A DNA stretch of 64,000 nucleotides from an uncultured Collinsella sp. (GTDB taxonomy: Bacteria > Actinomycetota > Coriobacteriia > Coriobacteriales > Coriobacteriaceae). This document shows, piece after piece, positions 32,254 to 40,822 of this stretch. The first letter of the stretch is position 1. The number at the start of each line of letters is the position of its first letter. Made by a program: the position numbers and the translations under genes. The notes beneath the pieces were generated by a model. That model was not told the origin of the DNA. It was given only the letters and a program-made list of their open reading frames with translations, and did not search any database. The stretch is from assembly GCA_958407465.1 (NCBI GenBank), contig CATYIV010000005.1, positions 14,417 to 78,416 on the forward strand. The letters run 5' to 3'.

Positions 32254-33432
32254 ATGAACGTTCTGGTCGTCAACGCAGGATCTTCGACCCTTAAGTATCA
32301 GGTCATCGATACCAAGTCCCACAAGGTGTCCGCAAAGGGCTCCTGCGAGCGCGTCTGCTTTACCGGCGGTACCTTCACCCACGCTGCCAACGGTTCCAAG
32401 AAGGTGACCGAGAACATCGAGTTCCCCGACCACAAGGTCGCCATCGAGGTCGTTCTGAAGGACCTCGAGGCCAACGGCGTCAAGATCGAGGGCATTGGTC
32501 ACCGTATCGTTCAGGGTGGCTGGTACTTTGGTGATTCCTCCCTCGTCGACGAGGACGTCCTCGCCAAGATCCGCGAGGTCGCCCCGCTGGCGCCGCTGCA
32601 CAACAACCCCGAGGCCAACGTTATCGAGTACTGCCTGGAGCAGTATCCCGATCTGCCCAACGTTACGGTCTACGACACCGCTTTCCACTTCAACATGCCC
32701 GAGGTCGCCAAGACCTACGCCCTTCCCAAGGATGTTTGCGACAAGCTGCACATCCGTAAGTACGGCGCCCACGGCACCAGCTACCGCTACATCTCCAAGA
32801 AGGTCGCCGAGATGACCAACGGCGAGGCCCGCAAGGTCGTCGTGTGCCATATCGGCTCCGGCGCTTCCCTGTGCGCCATCGAGGATGGCAAGTGCATGGA
32901 CACCACCATGGGTCTCACCCCGCTCGACGGCGTCATGATGGGCACCCGCTGTGGCTCCATCGACCCGGCTACCGTGTGCTACCTGCAGCGCGAGGGCGGC
33001 TACACCTTCGATGAGGTCGATGAGATGATGAACAAGAAGTCCGGCCTTTTGGCCGTGACCGGCGGCAAGACCAACGACTGCCGTAACGTCGAGGAGCTCG
33101 CCGCTGCTGGTGACCCCGAGGCTCAGCTCGCCTTCGATATGTTCGTCTACAAGATTGCCGCCAAGGCTGCCGAGATGGCTACTTCTATGTGCGGTATGGA
33201 CACGCTCGTCTTCACCGCCGGCATCGGCGAGCACGCTCCGGCTGTCCGCGCTGGCGTGGCCGACCGTCTGGCCTTTATGGGCGTCAAGATGGACCATGCC
33301 CGTAACGCCCTGCGTGGCGATGGCGCTTGGTGCCTGTCTGCCAAGGATTCCAAGGTCAAGATTTTCGTCATCCCCACGGACGAGGAGTTCATGATCGCTT
33401 CCGACGTCGAGCGCATCGTCAACGGCAAGTAA
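32254..33432 (+). CDS. ackA: Acetate kinase-like protein, copy 1 (divergent active site)
   Basis: This 392-residue member of the acetate kinase family (MNVLVVNAGSSTLKYQ, GTRCGSIDPATVCYL, TAGIGEHAP) should interconvert acetyl phosphate plus ADP with acetate plus ATP. It departs from copy 2 at conserved active-site positions: HGTSY for HGTSH, HIGSG for HLGNG and GIGEH for GIGEN. The catalytic His of HGTS and the one in CHIGSG are kept. Codon use is very C-rich, as in highly expressed genes. Altered phosphoryl donor or acid specificity is possible. RBS GGGAG is well placed. Confidence 0.9.
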   Translation: MNVLVVNAGSSTLKYQVIDTKSHKVSAKGSCERVCFTGGTFTHAANGSKKVTENIEFPDHKVAIEVVLKDLEANGVKIEGIGHRIVQGGWYFGDSSLVDEDVLAKIREVAPLAPLHNNPEANVIEYCLEQYPDLPNVTVYDTAFHFNMPEVAKTYALPKDVCDKLHIRKYGAHGTSYRYISKKVAEMTNGEARKVVVCHIGSGASLCAIEDGKCMDTTMGLTPLDGVMMGTRCGSIDPATVCYLQREGGYTFDEVDEMMNKKSGLLAVTGGKTNDCRNVEELAAAGDPEAQLAFDMFVYKIAAKAAEMATSMCGMDTLVFTAGIGEHAPAVRAGVADRLAFMGVKMDHARNALRGDGAWCLSAKDSKVKIFVIPTDEEFMIASDVERIVNGK

Positions 33433-33443
33433 TTGCAAGAGGG

Positions 33444-33482
33444 GAGGGGCTGGACGACCAAGTGCCGTTCAGCCCCTCTTTT
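33444..33482 (+). terminator. Terminator between the two acetate kinases
   Basis: GAGGGGCTG (33444-33452) pairs with CAGCCCCTC (33470-33478), followed by TTTT. The second kinase therefore has its own promoter. Confidence 0.8.
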
Positions 33483-33596
33483 GCGCTCGTTGGGCGATAT
33501 GCCTGATAGCTATTTATTAAGATGTGATAACTTCTTATTAAAATACGGTCGCCTTAAGAGGTCTGCGTCGACCGTATTGCACTGCAAAGGAGTCTC

Positions 33597-34775
33597 ATGA
33601 ACGTACTTGTTGTCAACGCCGGCAGCTCAAGCCTTAAATATCAGCTTCTGGATACCGATACCCGCGAGGTTTTCGCCAAGGGCAACTGCGAGCGTATCGG
33701 CTCGGACATGGGTATCTTTGGTCATTCCGAGAACGGTGGCGCCAAGCAGACCGAGGAGGTTCCCTTCCCCGATCATCGCTCTGCTATCGCTTGCGTGCTC
33801 GAGGAGCTCGAGAAGACCGACTTTACGATCGATGGCATTGGGCATCGTATCGTTCAGGGCGGCTGGCACTTCGATGATTCCGCAGTTGTCGACGACGAGG
33901 TTATGGCCAAGATTCTTGAGGTGGCACCGCTTGCTCCGCTGCACAACTACGGCGAGGCCGCAGCGATTGAGTATTGCCGTGAGAAGTATCCGGAGCTGCC
34001 CAACGTGGCGGTCTTCGACACCTCGTTCCACATGACCATGCCCGAGGTTGCCTACACTTACGCCCTGCCCAAGGACGTGTGCGACAAGTATCATGTGCGC
34101 AAATATGGCGCCCACGGAACGAGTCATCGTTACGAGTGGATGATGGCCAAGGAGATCCTGGGCTCGCGCTGCCACCGTCTGCTTTCGTGCCATTTGGGTA
34201 ACGGTGCTTCGCTCGCTGCTATCGAGGACGGCGTGTGCCGCGACACCACGATGGGCCTCACGCCGCTCGACGGCCTGATGATGGGCACTCGCTGTGGTTC
34301 CATTGACCCGGCCACCGTGTGCTACCTCCAGCGCGAGGGAGGCTACAGCTATCAGGAAGTTGATGACATGATGAACAAGCAGTCTGGTCTGCTTGCCATC
34401 TCGGGCATCTCCAACGACGCCCGCGACATCCGTACACGCGCCTCCGAGGGCGACGAGCGCTGCCTGCTCGCCTTCGATATGTTCGCCTACAAGGCCATGC
34501 AGCAGGCCGGCTCCATGATCGCTTCCATGGCGGGCGTGGACACCATCACCTTTACCGCCGGCATCGGCGAGAACGACTGGTCGATCCGCAAGGCCTTCTG
34601 CGACTGCTTTGAGTGGCTGGGCGTACGCATCGACAACAACAAGAACCGCGAGGCCGTGGGCAACGGCCCGCAGGTCATCAGCGCCGCCGGTTCCGCCGTC
34701 ACGGTCATGGTCATCCCCACCGACGAGGAATACATGATCGCCCACGATGTCGAGCGTCTGACCAAGAACAACTAA
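33597..34775 (+). CDS. ackA: Acetate kinase, copy 2
   Basis: This 392-residue acetate kinase has the canonical motifs NAGSSSLKYQ, HGTSHRY, CHLGNGASL and TAGIGENDW, so it is the more likely classical enzyme of the pair. With pta, encoded convergently downstream, it makes ATP from acetyl-CoA during fermentation. It is the same length as copy 1 and aligns along the whole protein but is clearly diverged, so the tandem duplication is old. Both have HRIVQGG in place of the usual HRVVHGG. Confidence 0.95.
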   Translation: MNVLVVNAGSSSLKYQLLDTDTREVFAKGNCERIGSDMGIFGHSENGGAKQTEEVPFPDHRSAIACVLEELEKTDFTIDGIGHRIVQGGWHFDDSAVVDDEVMAKILEVAPLAPLHNYGEAAAIEYCREKYPELPNVAVFDTSFHMTMPEVAYTYALPKDVCDKYHVRKYGAHGTSHRYEWMMAKEILGSRCHRLLSCHLGNGASLAAIEDGVCRDTTMGLTPLDGLMMGTRCGSIDPATVCYLQREGGYSYQEVDDMMNKQSGLLAISGISNDARDIRTRASEGDERCLLAFDMFAYKAMQQAGSMIASMAGVDTITFTAGIGENDWSIRKAFCDCFEWLGVRIDNNKNREAVGNGPQVISAAGSAVTVMVIPTDEEYMIAHDVERLTKNN

Positions 34776-34796
34776 CGCACGCATTTGCAAGTAAAC

Positions 34797-34836
34797 GAAA
34801 GGCCTCCAGAGCAACAGCTCCGGAGGCCTTTTTTAC
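34797..34836 (+). terminator. Terminator after acetate kinase copy 2
   Basis: AAGGCCTCC and GGAGGCCTT pair, with the inner GAGC/GCTC extending the stem, followed by TTTTTT. Confidence 0.85.
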
Positions 34837-34849
34837 TAGCAGGCGGACG

Positions 34850-35035
34850 GCGGAAACCCCATCCCATTTCGAGCGCAAATACTGGGACACGCTTTCCGGT
34901 TGAGGCACGTTGCGGAAAGTGCGACCCACAATAAAGCAAAATTCCGTCCCAAAGTTTCCCAAACAGGCCCCAAGCGGAAGCCACATCCCACAATTCGCCT
35001 CCAAACTGGGATGTAGTTTCCGGCACAACAACCGC
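34850..35035 (+). repeat. Three imperfect tandem units of ~62 bp
   Basis: Units start at 34850, 34912 and 34974, each with GCGGAA. Each then has CCCA, a variable middle, a GGGA or TCCCA segment and TTTCC, so each could form a weak hairpin. Spacing is 62 bp. No coding frame explains them. Confidence 0.6.
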
Positions 35036-35184
35036 CGAAGCCCACCGGCCTTTCAATCTCCAAAGTGATCATCATCAGCAACGCCTGCGCTCCCAGCAAC
35101 GGCACCCATCCATTCAGATTTTCAGCCCCAGCTCGTAGCCAAGCCGCCGTCCACTCCAGATGCCCTGAATGCCATGTGACGGCA
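35036..35184. other. Non-coding spacer between repeat blocks
   Basis: About 150 bases with no credible gene or motif that I can identify. Confidence 0.4.
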
Positions 35185-35311
35185 GGGACCCTACAGGGTA
35201 AAGCTCTGAAAATATTCCGCAGGACGCATGAAACCCCCGCCGCACGAAGTGCGCAGCGGGGGTTTCATGCATGTCCGAGGACGTTTTCAGAGCTTTACCC
35301 TGTAGGGTCCC
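35185..35311. repeat. 127-bp three-level nested palindrome downstream of pta
   Basis: Outer arms 35185-35212 and 35284-35311 pair perfectly over 28 bp. Inside, GCATGAAACCCCCGC (35226-35240) pairs with GCGGGGGTTTCATGC (35256-35270), and the tip CGCAC-GAA-GTGCG closes it. It starts 15 bases after the pta stop and may terminate pta transcription, but it is far larger than a normal terminator. Confidence 0.8.
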
Positions 35312-35326
35312 GAGGGGATATGTACG

Positions 35327-36307
35327 CTACTCAGCCATCTGAGCCTGGACGGCGGTGATGGCCACGACACCCACGATGTCGTCGGCAGAGCAGCCGCGCG
35401 AAAGGTCGTTAACCGGCTTGGCGATGCCCTGCAGGATGGGGCCGTAGGCGTCGGCGCCGGCGAAGCGCTGGACCAGCTTGTAGCCGATGTTGCCGGCCTC
35501 GAGGTCGGGGAATACGAGCACGTTGGCCTTGCCGGCGACAGAGGAGCCGGGAGCCTTGAGCTGGGCGACGGTGGGGACGATAGCGGCGTCGAGCTGCAGG
35601 TCGCCATCGATGGCGAGTTCGGGAGCCTTCTCCTTGCAGAACTTCACGGCCTCTTGGACCTTCTTGGCGACCTCGCCGCCGGCGGAGCCCATGGTGGAGT
35701 AGGAGAGCATGGCCACGTGCGGCTCGACGCTGCCCATAAAGGTGGACCAGGAGTGAGCGGAGGCGATGGCGATCTCGGAGAGCTCGTCGGAGGACGGGTT
35801 GATGTTGAGGCCGCAGTCGGCGAAGATCAGCGTACCGTCGGTGCCGAACTGCGGGGTGTCGGTGCACATCACGAAGAAGGCCGAGACCAGCTTGGTACCC
35901 GGGGCGGTCTTAAGGATCTGCAGCGCGGGGCGCAGGGTGTCGGCGGTGGAGTGGCAGGCGCCGGAGACCAGGCCGTCGGCGTCACCCATCTTGACCATCA
36001 TGGTGCCAAAGTAGGTGGCGTCCATCACCTGGGCGCGAGCCTGCTCGATGGTGACGCCCTTCTTGGCGCGGAGCTCGGCAAACTTCTGCGCGTACTCCTC
36101 GTGCTTCTCGGCATTGCGCGGATCGATGACGGTGGCGCCGGGAACGTTGATCTCGTCGGGGTTGCCCAGGATGACGATCTTTGCCAGGCCCTCCTCGATG
36201 ATCTTGGTGGCCGCGACGATGGTGCGCGGATCCTCGCCCTCGGGCAGGACGATCGTCTTAAGGTCGGCCTTGGCGGCAGACTTCATACGGTTAAGGAAAT
36301 CGCTCAT
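35327..36307 (-). CDS. pta: Phosphate acetyltransferase
   Basis: This 326-residue enzyme converts acetyl-CoA and phosphate to acetyl phosphate, the substrate of the acetate kinases encoded convergently. It is the short single-domain form. Visible family segments include IVLPEGEDPRTIVAA at the N-terminus, GDADGLVSGACHSTADTLRPALQI, FADCGLNINPSSDELSEIA, GSAGGEVAKKVQEA and FPDLEAGNIGYKLVQRFA. Start ATG 36307 has AAGGAG upstream. A large palindrome follows the stop. Confidence 0.95.
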   Translation of the reverse strand: MSDFLNRMKSAAKADLKTIVLPEGEDPRTIVAATKIIEEGLAKIVILGNPDEINVPGATVIDPRNAEKHEEYAQKFAELRAKKGVTIEQARAQVMDATYFGTMMVKMGDADGLVSGACHSTADTLRPALQILKTAPGTKLVSAFFVMCTDTPQFGTDGTLIFADCGLNINPSSDELSEIAIASAHSWSTFMGSVEPHVAMLSYSTMGSAGGEVAKKVQEAVKFCKEKAPELAIDGDLQLDAAIVPTVAQLKAPGSSVAGKANVLVFPDLEAGNIGYKLVQRFAGADAYGPILQGIAKPVNDLSRGCSADDIVGVVAITAVQAQMAE

Positions 36308-36360
36308 GTTACTCCTTGCAAGCGTTTCACTAAGCTCCAGGCGCCCGGCTGTTCACGAAT

Positions 36361-36381
36361 AAACCCGCTGCTAGCGGGTTT
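36361..36381. terminator. Hairpin in the pta leader region
   Basis: AAACCCGCT, 3 bases, AGCGGGTTT, then on the minus strand ATTC. It lies about 55 bases upstream of pta and might be an attenuator, or mark the end of another short transcript. Confidence 0.4.
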
Positions 36382-36538
36382 ACCTTTCAATTATGTACGC
36401 CGCGGTGCTTGAGCTTTCCTTGTGTGGCAAGCTCATTATAGGACGCATTAGCGCTATAATCGCTCTGATAAATATGTCTCGAAGAATGTTCGAGAAAAGC
36501 CCAGCTAACGAGCCCGTGGCTTTTGACAAGGAGTATCG

Positions 36539-37741
36539 ATGCAGATTACCTCAGGCCTGCCTGAAGGCTTTAACGCCGGCGCGTACGACATGATTGTCGT
36601 CGGTGCTGGATATGCCGGTGCCGTTTGCGCCCGCCGTCTTGCCGAGACCATCGGCTATCGTGTTGCCGTTTTGGAGCGCCGTAGCCACATTGCGGGCAAT
36701 GCCTATGACTGCACTGACGAGGCCGGAATCCTGATCCACGAGTACGGTCCGCATATCTATCACACCTTTAACGAGCGCGTGCACAATTTCCTGTCGCGCT
36801 TTACCAAGTGGACGGATTATCAGCACAAGGTGCTCGCCAACATCAACGGCACCCTTATGCCCGTGCCCTTCAACCACGCGAGTCTCAAGCTCGCCTTTGG
36901 TGACGAGCGCGGCGAGGAGCTGTATCAGAAGCTCGTGGAGACCTTTGGCAAGGATGTCAAGGTGCCCATTATGGAGCTGCGTAAGAAGAACGACCCCGAC
37001 TTGGCCGAGGTCGCTGATTACGTCTACGAGAACGTCTTTTTGCATTACACCATGAAGCAGTGGGGCCAGACGCCCGACCAGATTGATCCCTCGATCACCG
37101 GCCGTGTTCCCGTCTTTGTGGGCGATGATGACCGCTACTTCCCGCAGGCTCCCTTCCAGGGCATGCCGCAGGACGGCTATACCGCGCTGTTTGAGCATAT
37201 GCTCGACCACGATCTGATTGATGTGTTCTGCGACGTGGACGCCCGCGACCTCTTCGAGATCGACGAGACCACCGTCAAGATCGACGGTAAGGTCTATGGC
37301 GGCGAGATCGTCTACACCGGTCCGCTCGACGAGCTGTTCAATCTCGACCTGGGCGCCCTGCCGTACCGTACGCTCGACATGAAGTTCGAGACGCTCGATA
37401 TGGATCAGTTCCAGCCCGTGGGCACCGTCAACTACACCACGAGCGAGGATTACACGCGCATCACTGAGTTCAAGAATATGACTGGCCAGGTCCTGCCCGG
37501 CAAGACCACCATCATGAAGGAATACTCCAAGGCCTATACGCCCGGCTCGGGTGAGACGCCGTACTACGCCATTCTTGAGCCCGAGAACCGTGAGCTCTAT
37601 GAGCGCTATCTTGAGCGCGTCCAGAACCTGACGAACTTCCACCCGGTGGGTCGTCTGGCCGAGTATCGTTACTACGATATGGACGCTGTGACCAATTCCG
37701 CCCTCGATCTTTCGGATGAGATTATCGCCTGCCATGCATAA
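36539..37741 (+). CDS. glf: UDP-galactopyranose mutase
   Basis: This 400-residue flavoenzyme interconverts UDP-galactopyranose and UDP-galactofuranose for surface glycans. It has the FAD-binding motif VVGAGYAGAVCARRLAE, the FAD-contacting RRSHIAGNAYD, HEYGPHIYHT and, near the end, HPVGRLAEYRYYDMDAV. RBS AAGGAG lies 6 bases before the ATG. The glycosyltransferase gene overlaps its end by 8 bases, so both probably build the same galactofuranose-containing polymer. Confidence 0.95.
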   Translation: MQITSGLPEGFNAGAYDMIVVGAGYAGAVCARRLAETIGYRVAVLERRSHIAGNAYDCTDEAGILIHEYGPHIYHTFNERVHNFLSRFTKWTDYQHKVLANINGTLMPVPFNHASLKLAFGDERGEELYQKLVETFGKDVKVPIMELRKKNDPDLAEVADYVYENVFLHYTMKQWGQTPDQIDPSITGRVPVFVGDDDRYFPQAPFQGMPQDGYTALFEHMLDHDLIDVFCDVDARDLFEIDETTVKIDGKVYGGEIVYTGPLDELFNLDLGALPYRTLDMKFETLDMDQFQPVGTVNYTTSEDYTRITEFKNMTGQVLPGKTTIMKEYSKAYTPGSGETPYYAILEPENRELYERYLERVQNLTNFHPVGRLAEYRYYDMDAVTNSALDLSDEIIACHA

Positions 37742-38765
37742 AGTCATAACATTCGGTATTCCCTCGTATAACGCCGCCAAGGACATGGACCATTGCATCA
37801 CCTCTATCTTGGAGGGGAGCAATTACGCCACCGATATCGAGATTATCGTAGTGGACGACGGCTCCAAGGACGAGACGGCCGATAAGGCCGACGAGTGGGA
37901 GGCACGTTATCCCGGTATCATTCGCGCGGTGCACCAGGAGAACGGCGGCCACGGTATTGCCGTCCTTTCGGGTCTGCGCGAGGCACAGGGCACCTACTAC
38001 AAGGTCGTCGACTCGGATGACTGGCTCGATGCTGCGGCTCTTTCGACTATACTGTCGATTCTGCGTGGCTTTGAAGAGCGTGACCAGCGCGTTGACCTGT
38101 TTATCTCGAACTACGTGTACGAGAAGGTTTACGAGGGCACGCATACCGCTATTGGCTACAAATTTGCCCTGCCGCGCAAAAAGATCTTTTCCTGGGATCA
38201 GATCGGTCATTTCCGCCTGGACCAGAACCTACTCATGCACAGCCTGTGCTATCGCACGGATGTGCTGCGCGAGTCCAACCTTCCCATGCCGCCGCACACG
38301 TTCTATGTGGACAACATCTACGCCTACGTGCCGCTACCGCGTTGCAAGACCATGTACTACGCCGACATCGACCTCTACCGCTACTTTATCGGTCGCGAAG
38401 GCCAGAGCGTCAACGAGGCAACGATGGTCAAGCGTCTGGACCAGCAGTTCCGTGTTACACGTATCATGATGGAGTCGTACCATCTGTACAGCGATGTTGA
38501 GTCGTCGCGCTTGCGTTCGTACATGATGGGGTACTTCACCATGATGATGGCGATTTGCTCGGTGCTCACCAAGCTTTCCGAGGAAGATTGCGCCGACGAG
38601 CGCCTAAAGACGCTGTGGAATGATTTGAAGGCCTATGACGAGCGCATGTATCGTCGTGCCCGCTACGGCGTGGTCGGGTTCTTCACCAATCTGCGCGGTC
38701 GTGCCGGTGACAAAACCACACTCGGCCTATACCGTCTTGCCTCAAAGATCTTCAAATTCAACTAG
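37734..38765 (+). CDS. Family 2 glycosyltransferase
   Basis: This 343-residue GT-A enzyme has FGIPSYNAAKDMDHCITSIL, the nucleotide-binding VVDDGSKDET and the metal-binding DSDDWLD. It likely adds a sugar, possibly galactofuranose since it overlaps glf, to a cell-surface glycan. The ATG at 37734 is chosen; the ATG at 37716 is also possible and would add six residues. No membrane anchor is clear. A minus-strand remnant of a similar C-terminus lies downstream at 38933-38968. Confidence 0.85.
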   Translation: MHKVITFGIPSYNAAKDMDHCITSILEGSNYATDIEIIVVDDGSKDETADKADEWEARYPGIIRAVHQENGGHGIAVLSGLREAQGTYYKVVDSDDWLDAAALSTILSILRGFEERDQRVDLFISNYVYEKVYEGTHTAIGYKFALPRKKIFSWDQIGHFRLDQNLLMHSLCYRTDVLRESNLPMPPHTFYVDNIYAYVPLPRCKTMYYADIDLYRYFIGREGQSVNEATMVKRLDQQFRVTRIMMESYHLYSDVESSRLRSYMMGYFTMMMAICSVLTKLSEEDCADERLKTLWNDLKAYDERMYRRARYGVVGFFTNLRGRAGDKTTLGLYRLASKIFKFN

Positions 38766-38797
38766 CTGCTGAGTAATCGCTGCTGATAGGTTGACTG

Positions 38798-38907
38798 GGC
38801 CCCTTGGCCTTTAGTTTGCTACTGCGAACAGTCCTGCTCGCACGGAAAGCACATTAAGTGCTTTCCGGCTCGTGCGGAACTTGTATCAAACTAAAGGCCA
38901 AGGGGCC
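38798..38907 (+). repeat. Nested palindromic element, family 2, copy 1
   Basis: Outer arms 38798-38818 and 38887-38907 pair perfectly over 21 bp. The core ACAGTCCTGCTCGCACG ... CGGCTCGTGCGGAACT encloses the hairpin GGAAAGCAC-ATTAA-GTGCTTTCC (38844-38866). An inverted copy with different arms lies at 39001-39125. Confidence 0.75.
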
Positions 38908-38932
38908 TCTGCTATAAGAATCGATTGTCAGG

Positions 38933-38968
38933 TTATTTGAATTTGAAGATCTTCGACGCGCGGTACAC
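38933..38968 (-). pseudogene. C-terminal remnant of a glycosyltransferase gene
   Basis: Read on the minus strand, these 12 codons end YRASKIFKFK then TAA, nearly the same as the end of the glycosyltransferase at 37734-38765 (YRLASKIFKFN). The rest of the gene is not present in this window. It suggests a lost paralogue that once faced the other way. Confidence 0.5.
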
Positions 38969-39000
38969 AGGGGCCTGGGCTGAAAAGAATCTGGTTGGTA

Positions 39001-39125
39001 GGTTGCCCGGTGGGGCTTGGTTATGTTTGTCGCGAGTTCCGCACGAGCCGAAGAGCACTTAATGTGCTCTTCGTGCGAGCCAGGACTGTAGAGCAGCAAA
39101 CATAACCAAGGCCCACCGGGCAACC
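39001..39125 (-). repeat. Nested palindromic element, family 2, copy 2 (inverted)
   Basis: Outer arms 39001-39029 and 39097-39125 pair at 28 of 29 bases. On the minus strand the core matches copy 1 (ACAGTCCTGGCTCGCACG ... GGCTCGTGCGGAACT), but the inner hairpin reads GAAGAGCAC-ATTAA-GTGCTCTTC, so stem bases changed in pairs. Confidence 0.75.
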
Positions 39126-39137
39126 GGACGAGCTAGT

Positions 39138-40139
39138 TTACTTTGCGGCACCGGGGATGCCGTGGGAGGTTTTGGCGGTTTTGGCTCCGTTTACGATGGC
39201 AGTTTCCAGGGCCCTTACTGCGAGCATGCCCAGCAGGTCTAGGGGAACGGTGGCGCTTGCCTGGGCGCCCAGTTTGCCGCTGGCGAGGGTGTAGATAGTG
39301 TCGCCGTCGTTGGTGGTGTGCGTGGGACGGATGGCGTGTGCGTAGGCGTCTGCAGCCATCTGGGAGACCTTGGTGGCTTGTGCCTTAGTGAGTTCCACGT
39401 TGGTGACGATGCAGCTGATGGTGGTGTTGGTGCGGTCGAGCGGCATCTGCATGGATCCGGCGGCGGCAAAGGCTGCGAGTTCCATGTCGACGATCTGGTC
39501 GCTATCGGCTGCGGCGCGCATACCGGCGACCCACTCGCCGGTGAAGGGGTCGACAACGTTGCCGCAGGCGTTGACCGAGACCACGGCGCCCACCTTGATG
39601 GGGCCGAGCGCCACGGCGGCAGCGCCAAGGCCGGCCTTCATGCAGGTAGCGGGGCCCATGAGCTTACCCACGGTAGCGCCCGTGCCGGCGCCTACGTTGC
39701 CCTGTTCGAGCTTGGTGGGGGTGTTGTCGAGTGCTTCGCGCACGGCGGCGATGCCGGCCTCAATGTCGGGGCGAACGGTGGGGTTACCAAAGGCGAGGTC
39801 GAAGATACAGCTCGAGCACACGATAGGCACCTGCGTGGGGCCGACGGGAAGGCCGATGCCGCGGCTCTCAAGCTCGCGAGCGACGCCGCTTGCAGCCTCG
39901 AGGCCAAAGGCCGATCCGCCCGAAAGGCAGACGGCGTGGACCTTGTCGACGGTGTTCTCAGGTCGCAGCAGGTCGGTTTCGCGCGAAGCGGGAGCACCGC
40001 CGCGAACGTCAACACCGCCGGTGGCGCCCTCGGGTGCCACGATTACGGTGCAACCGGTGCCGGCCTCCTCGTCCGTATAGTTGCCATAGCAAAAGCCATC
40101 GACATCGCAGACGTCAATGGCCTCGAGCAGTGTATCCAT
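39138..40139 (-). CDS. P1 family (S58) aminopeptidase
   Basis: This 333-residue protein belongs to the S58/DmpA-like family, whose members self-cleave to form an N-terminal nucleophile. Family segments include GYTD-type DVDGFCYGNYTDEEAGTGCTVI, AVCLSGGSAFGLEAASGV and the cleavage region GKLMGPATCMKAGLGAAAV. There is no signal peptide. Substrates of the family include beta-peptides and D- or L-amino acid amides; the physiological one here is unknown. Confidence 0.85.
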   Translation of the reverse strand: MDTLLEAIDVCDVDGFCYGNYTDEEAGTGCTVIVAPEGATGGVDVRGGAPASRETDLLRPENTVDKVHAVCLSGGSAFGLEAASGVARELESRGIGLPVGPTQVPIVCSSCIFDLAFGNPTVRPDIEAGIAAVREALDNTPTKLEQGNVGAGTGATVGKLMGPATCMKAGLGAAAVALGPIKVGAVVSVNACGNVVDPFTGEWVAGMRAAADSDQIVDMELAAFAAAGSMQMPLDRTNTTISCIVTNVELTKAQATKVSQMAADAYAHAIRPTHTTNDGDTIYTLASGKLGAQASATVPLDLLGMLAVRALETAIVNGAKTAKTSHGIPGAAK

Positions 40140-40240
40140 GTTTAACTCCTATCGGTTTTCCGCCGCGCCTTGTGCCCGGTCGGGATCCGTACGGTACGCC
40201 AAAATTGTAGGCGCTGGGGGACACCCGGCGCCAGATGCAA

Positions 40241-40822
40241 TTACGAGAGTTTTTGAATGGCACGTGCGACGCGGGCGATGGGTAGGCCCACCACGTTATA
40301 GAAGTCGCCCGAAATATCGTGCACGAGCATGCGGCCGCCTGTGCCCTGGATGCCGTAGGCGCCTGCCTTATCCATGGGCTCACCAGAGGTGACGTAGTGC
40401 TCGATCTGCCCGTCGGTAAGCTCATAGAACGTCACGTCGGTCACATCGACAAACGACAGGCTCTCGGCGGCATGCGGGGCGGCAGTATCGCCTGCCTTAA
40501 CGATGCAGACGCCGGTTGCGACCTGGTGCGTGCGGCCCGAAAGCTCACGGAGCATGGTGCGCGCCTCGTCCTCGGTTGCCGGCTTGCCCAGAATCTTGCC
40601 GTCAAAGGTGACGATGGTGTCGGCCGCGACCGTCAGCTCATTGGGCTCGGCATACTCGGCAGCAACGGCAGCCGCCTTGGCGCGTGCCAAGCGCTCGACA
40701 AGTGTGAGCGGGGCCTCGCCGTCGAAGGGAGTCTCGTCGATTTCTGCGGGAATCACGCGAATGTCATACCCTGCCTCGCGCATCAACTCGATGCGGCGCG
40801 GTGATTGCGAAGCCAAAATCAT
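40241..40822 (-). CDS. maf: Maf-like nucleoside triphosphate pyrophosphatase
   Basis: This 193-residue Maf/Ham1-superfamily enzyme hydrolyses non-canonical or dTTP/UTP nucleotides as a house-cleaning step. It has LASQSPRRIELM at the N-terminus, VIPAEIDET, AADTIVTFDGKILGKP and the C-terminal GYGIQGTGG-like AYGIQGTGGRMLV. The start overlaps the stop of the upstream DJ-1 gene by 4 bases, so the two are probably translationally coupled. Confidence 0.93.
   Translation of the reverse strand: MILASQSPRRIELMREAGYDIRVIPAEIDETPFDGEAPLTLVERLARAKAAAVAAEYAEPNELTVAADTIVTFDGKILGKPATEDEARTMLRELSGRTHQVATGVCIVKAGDTAAPHAAESLSFVDVTDVTFYELTDGQIEHYVTSGEPMDKAGAYGIQGTGGRMLVHDISGDFYNVVGLPIARVARAIQKLS

Noticed and set aside
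34850..35035. Possible CRISPR array
   Set aside because: Only three units, repeats imperfect throughout, no constant repeat of 24-37 bp, and no cas genes.
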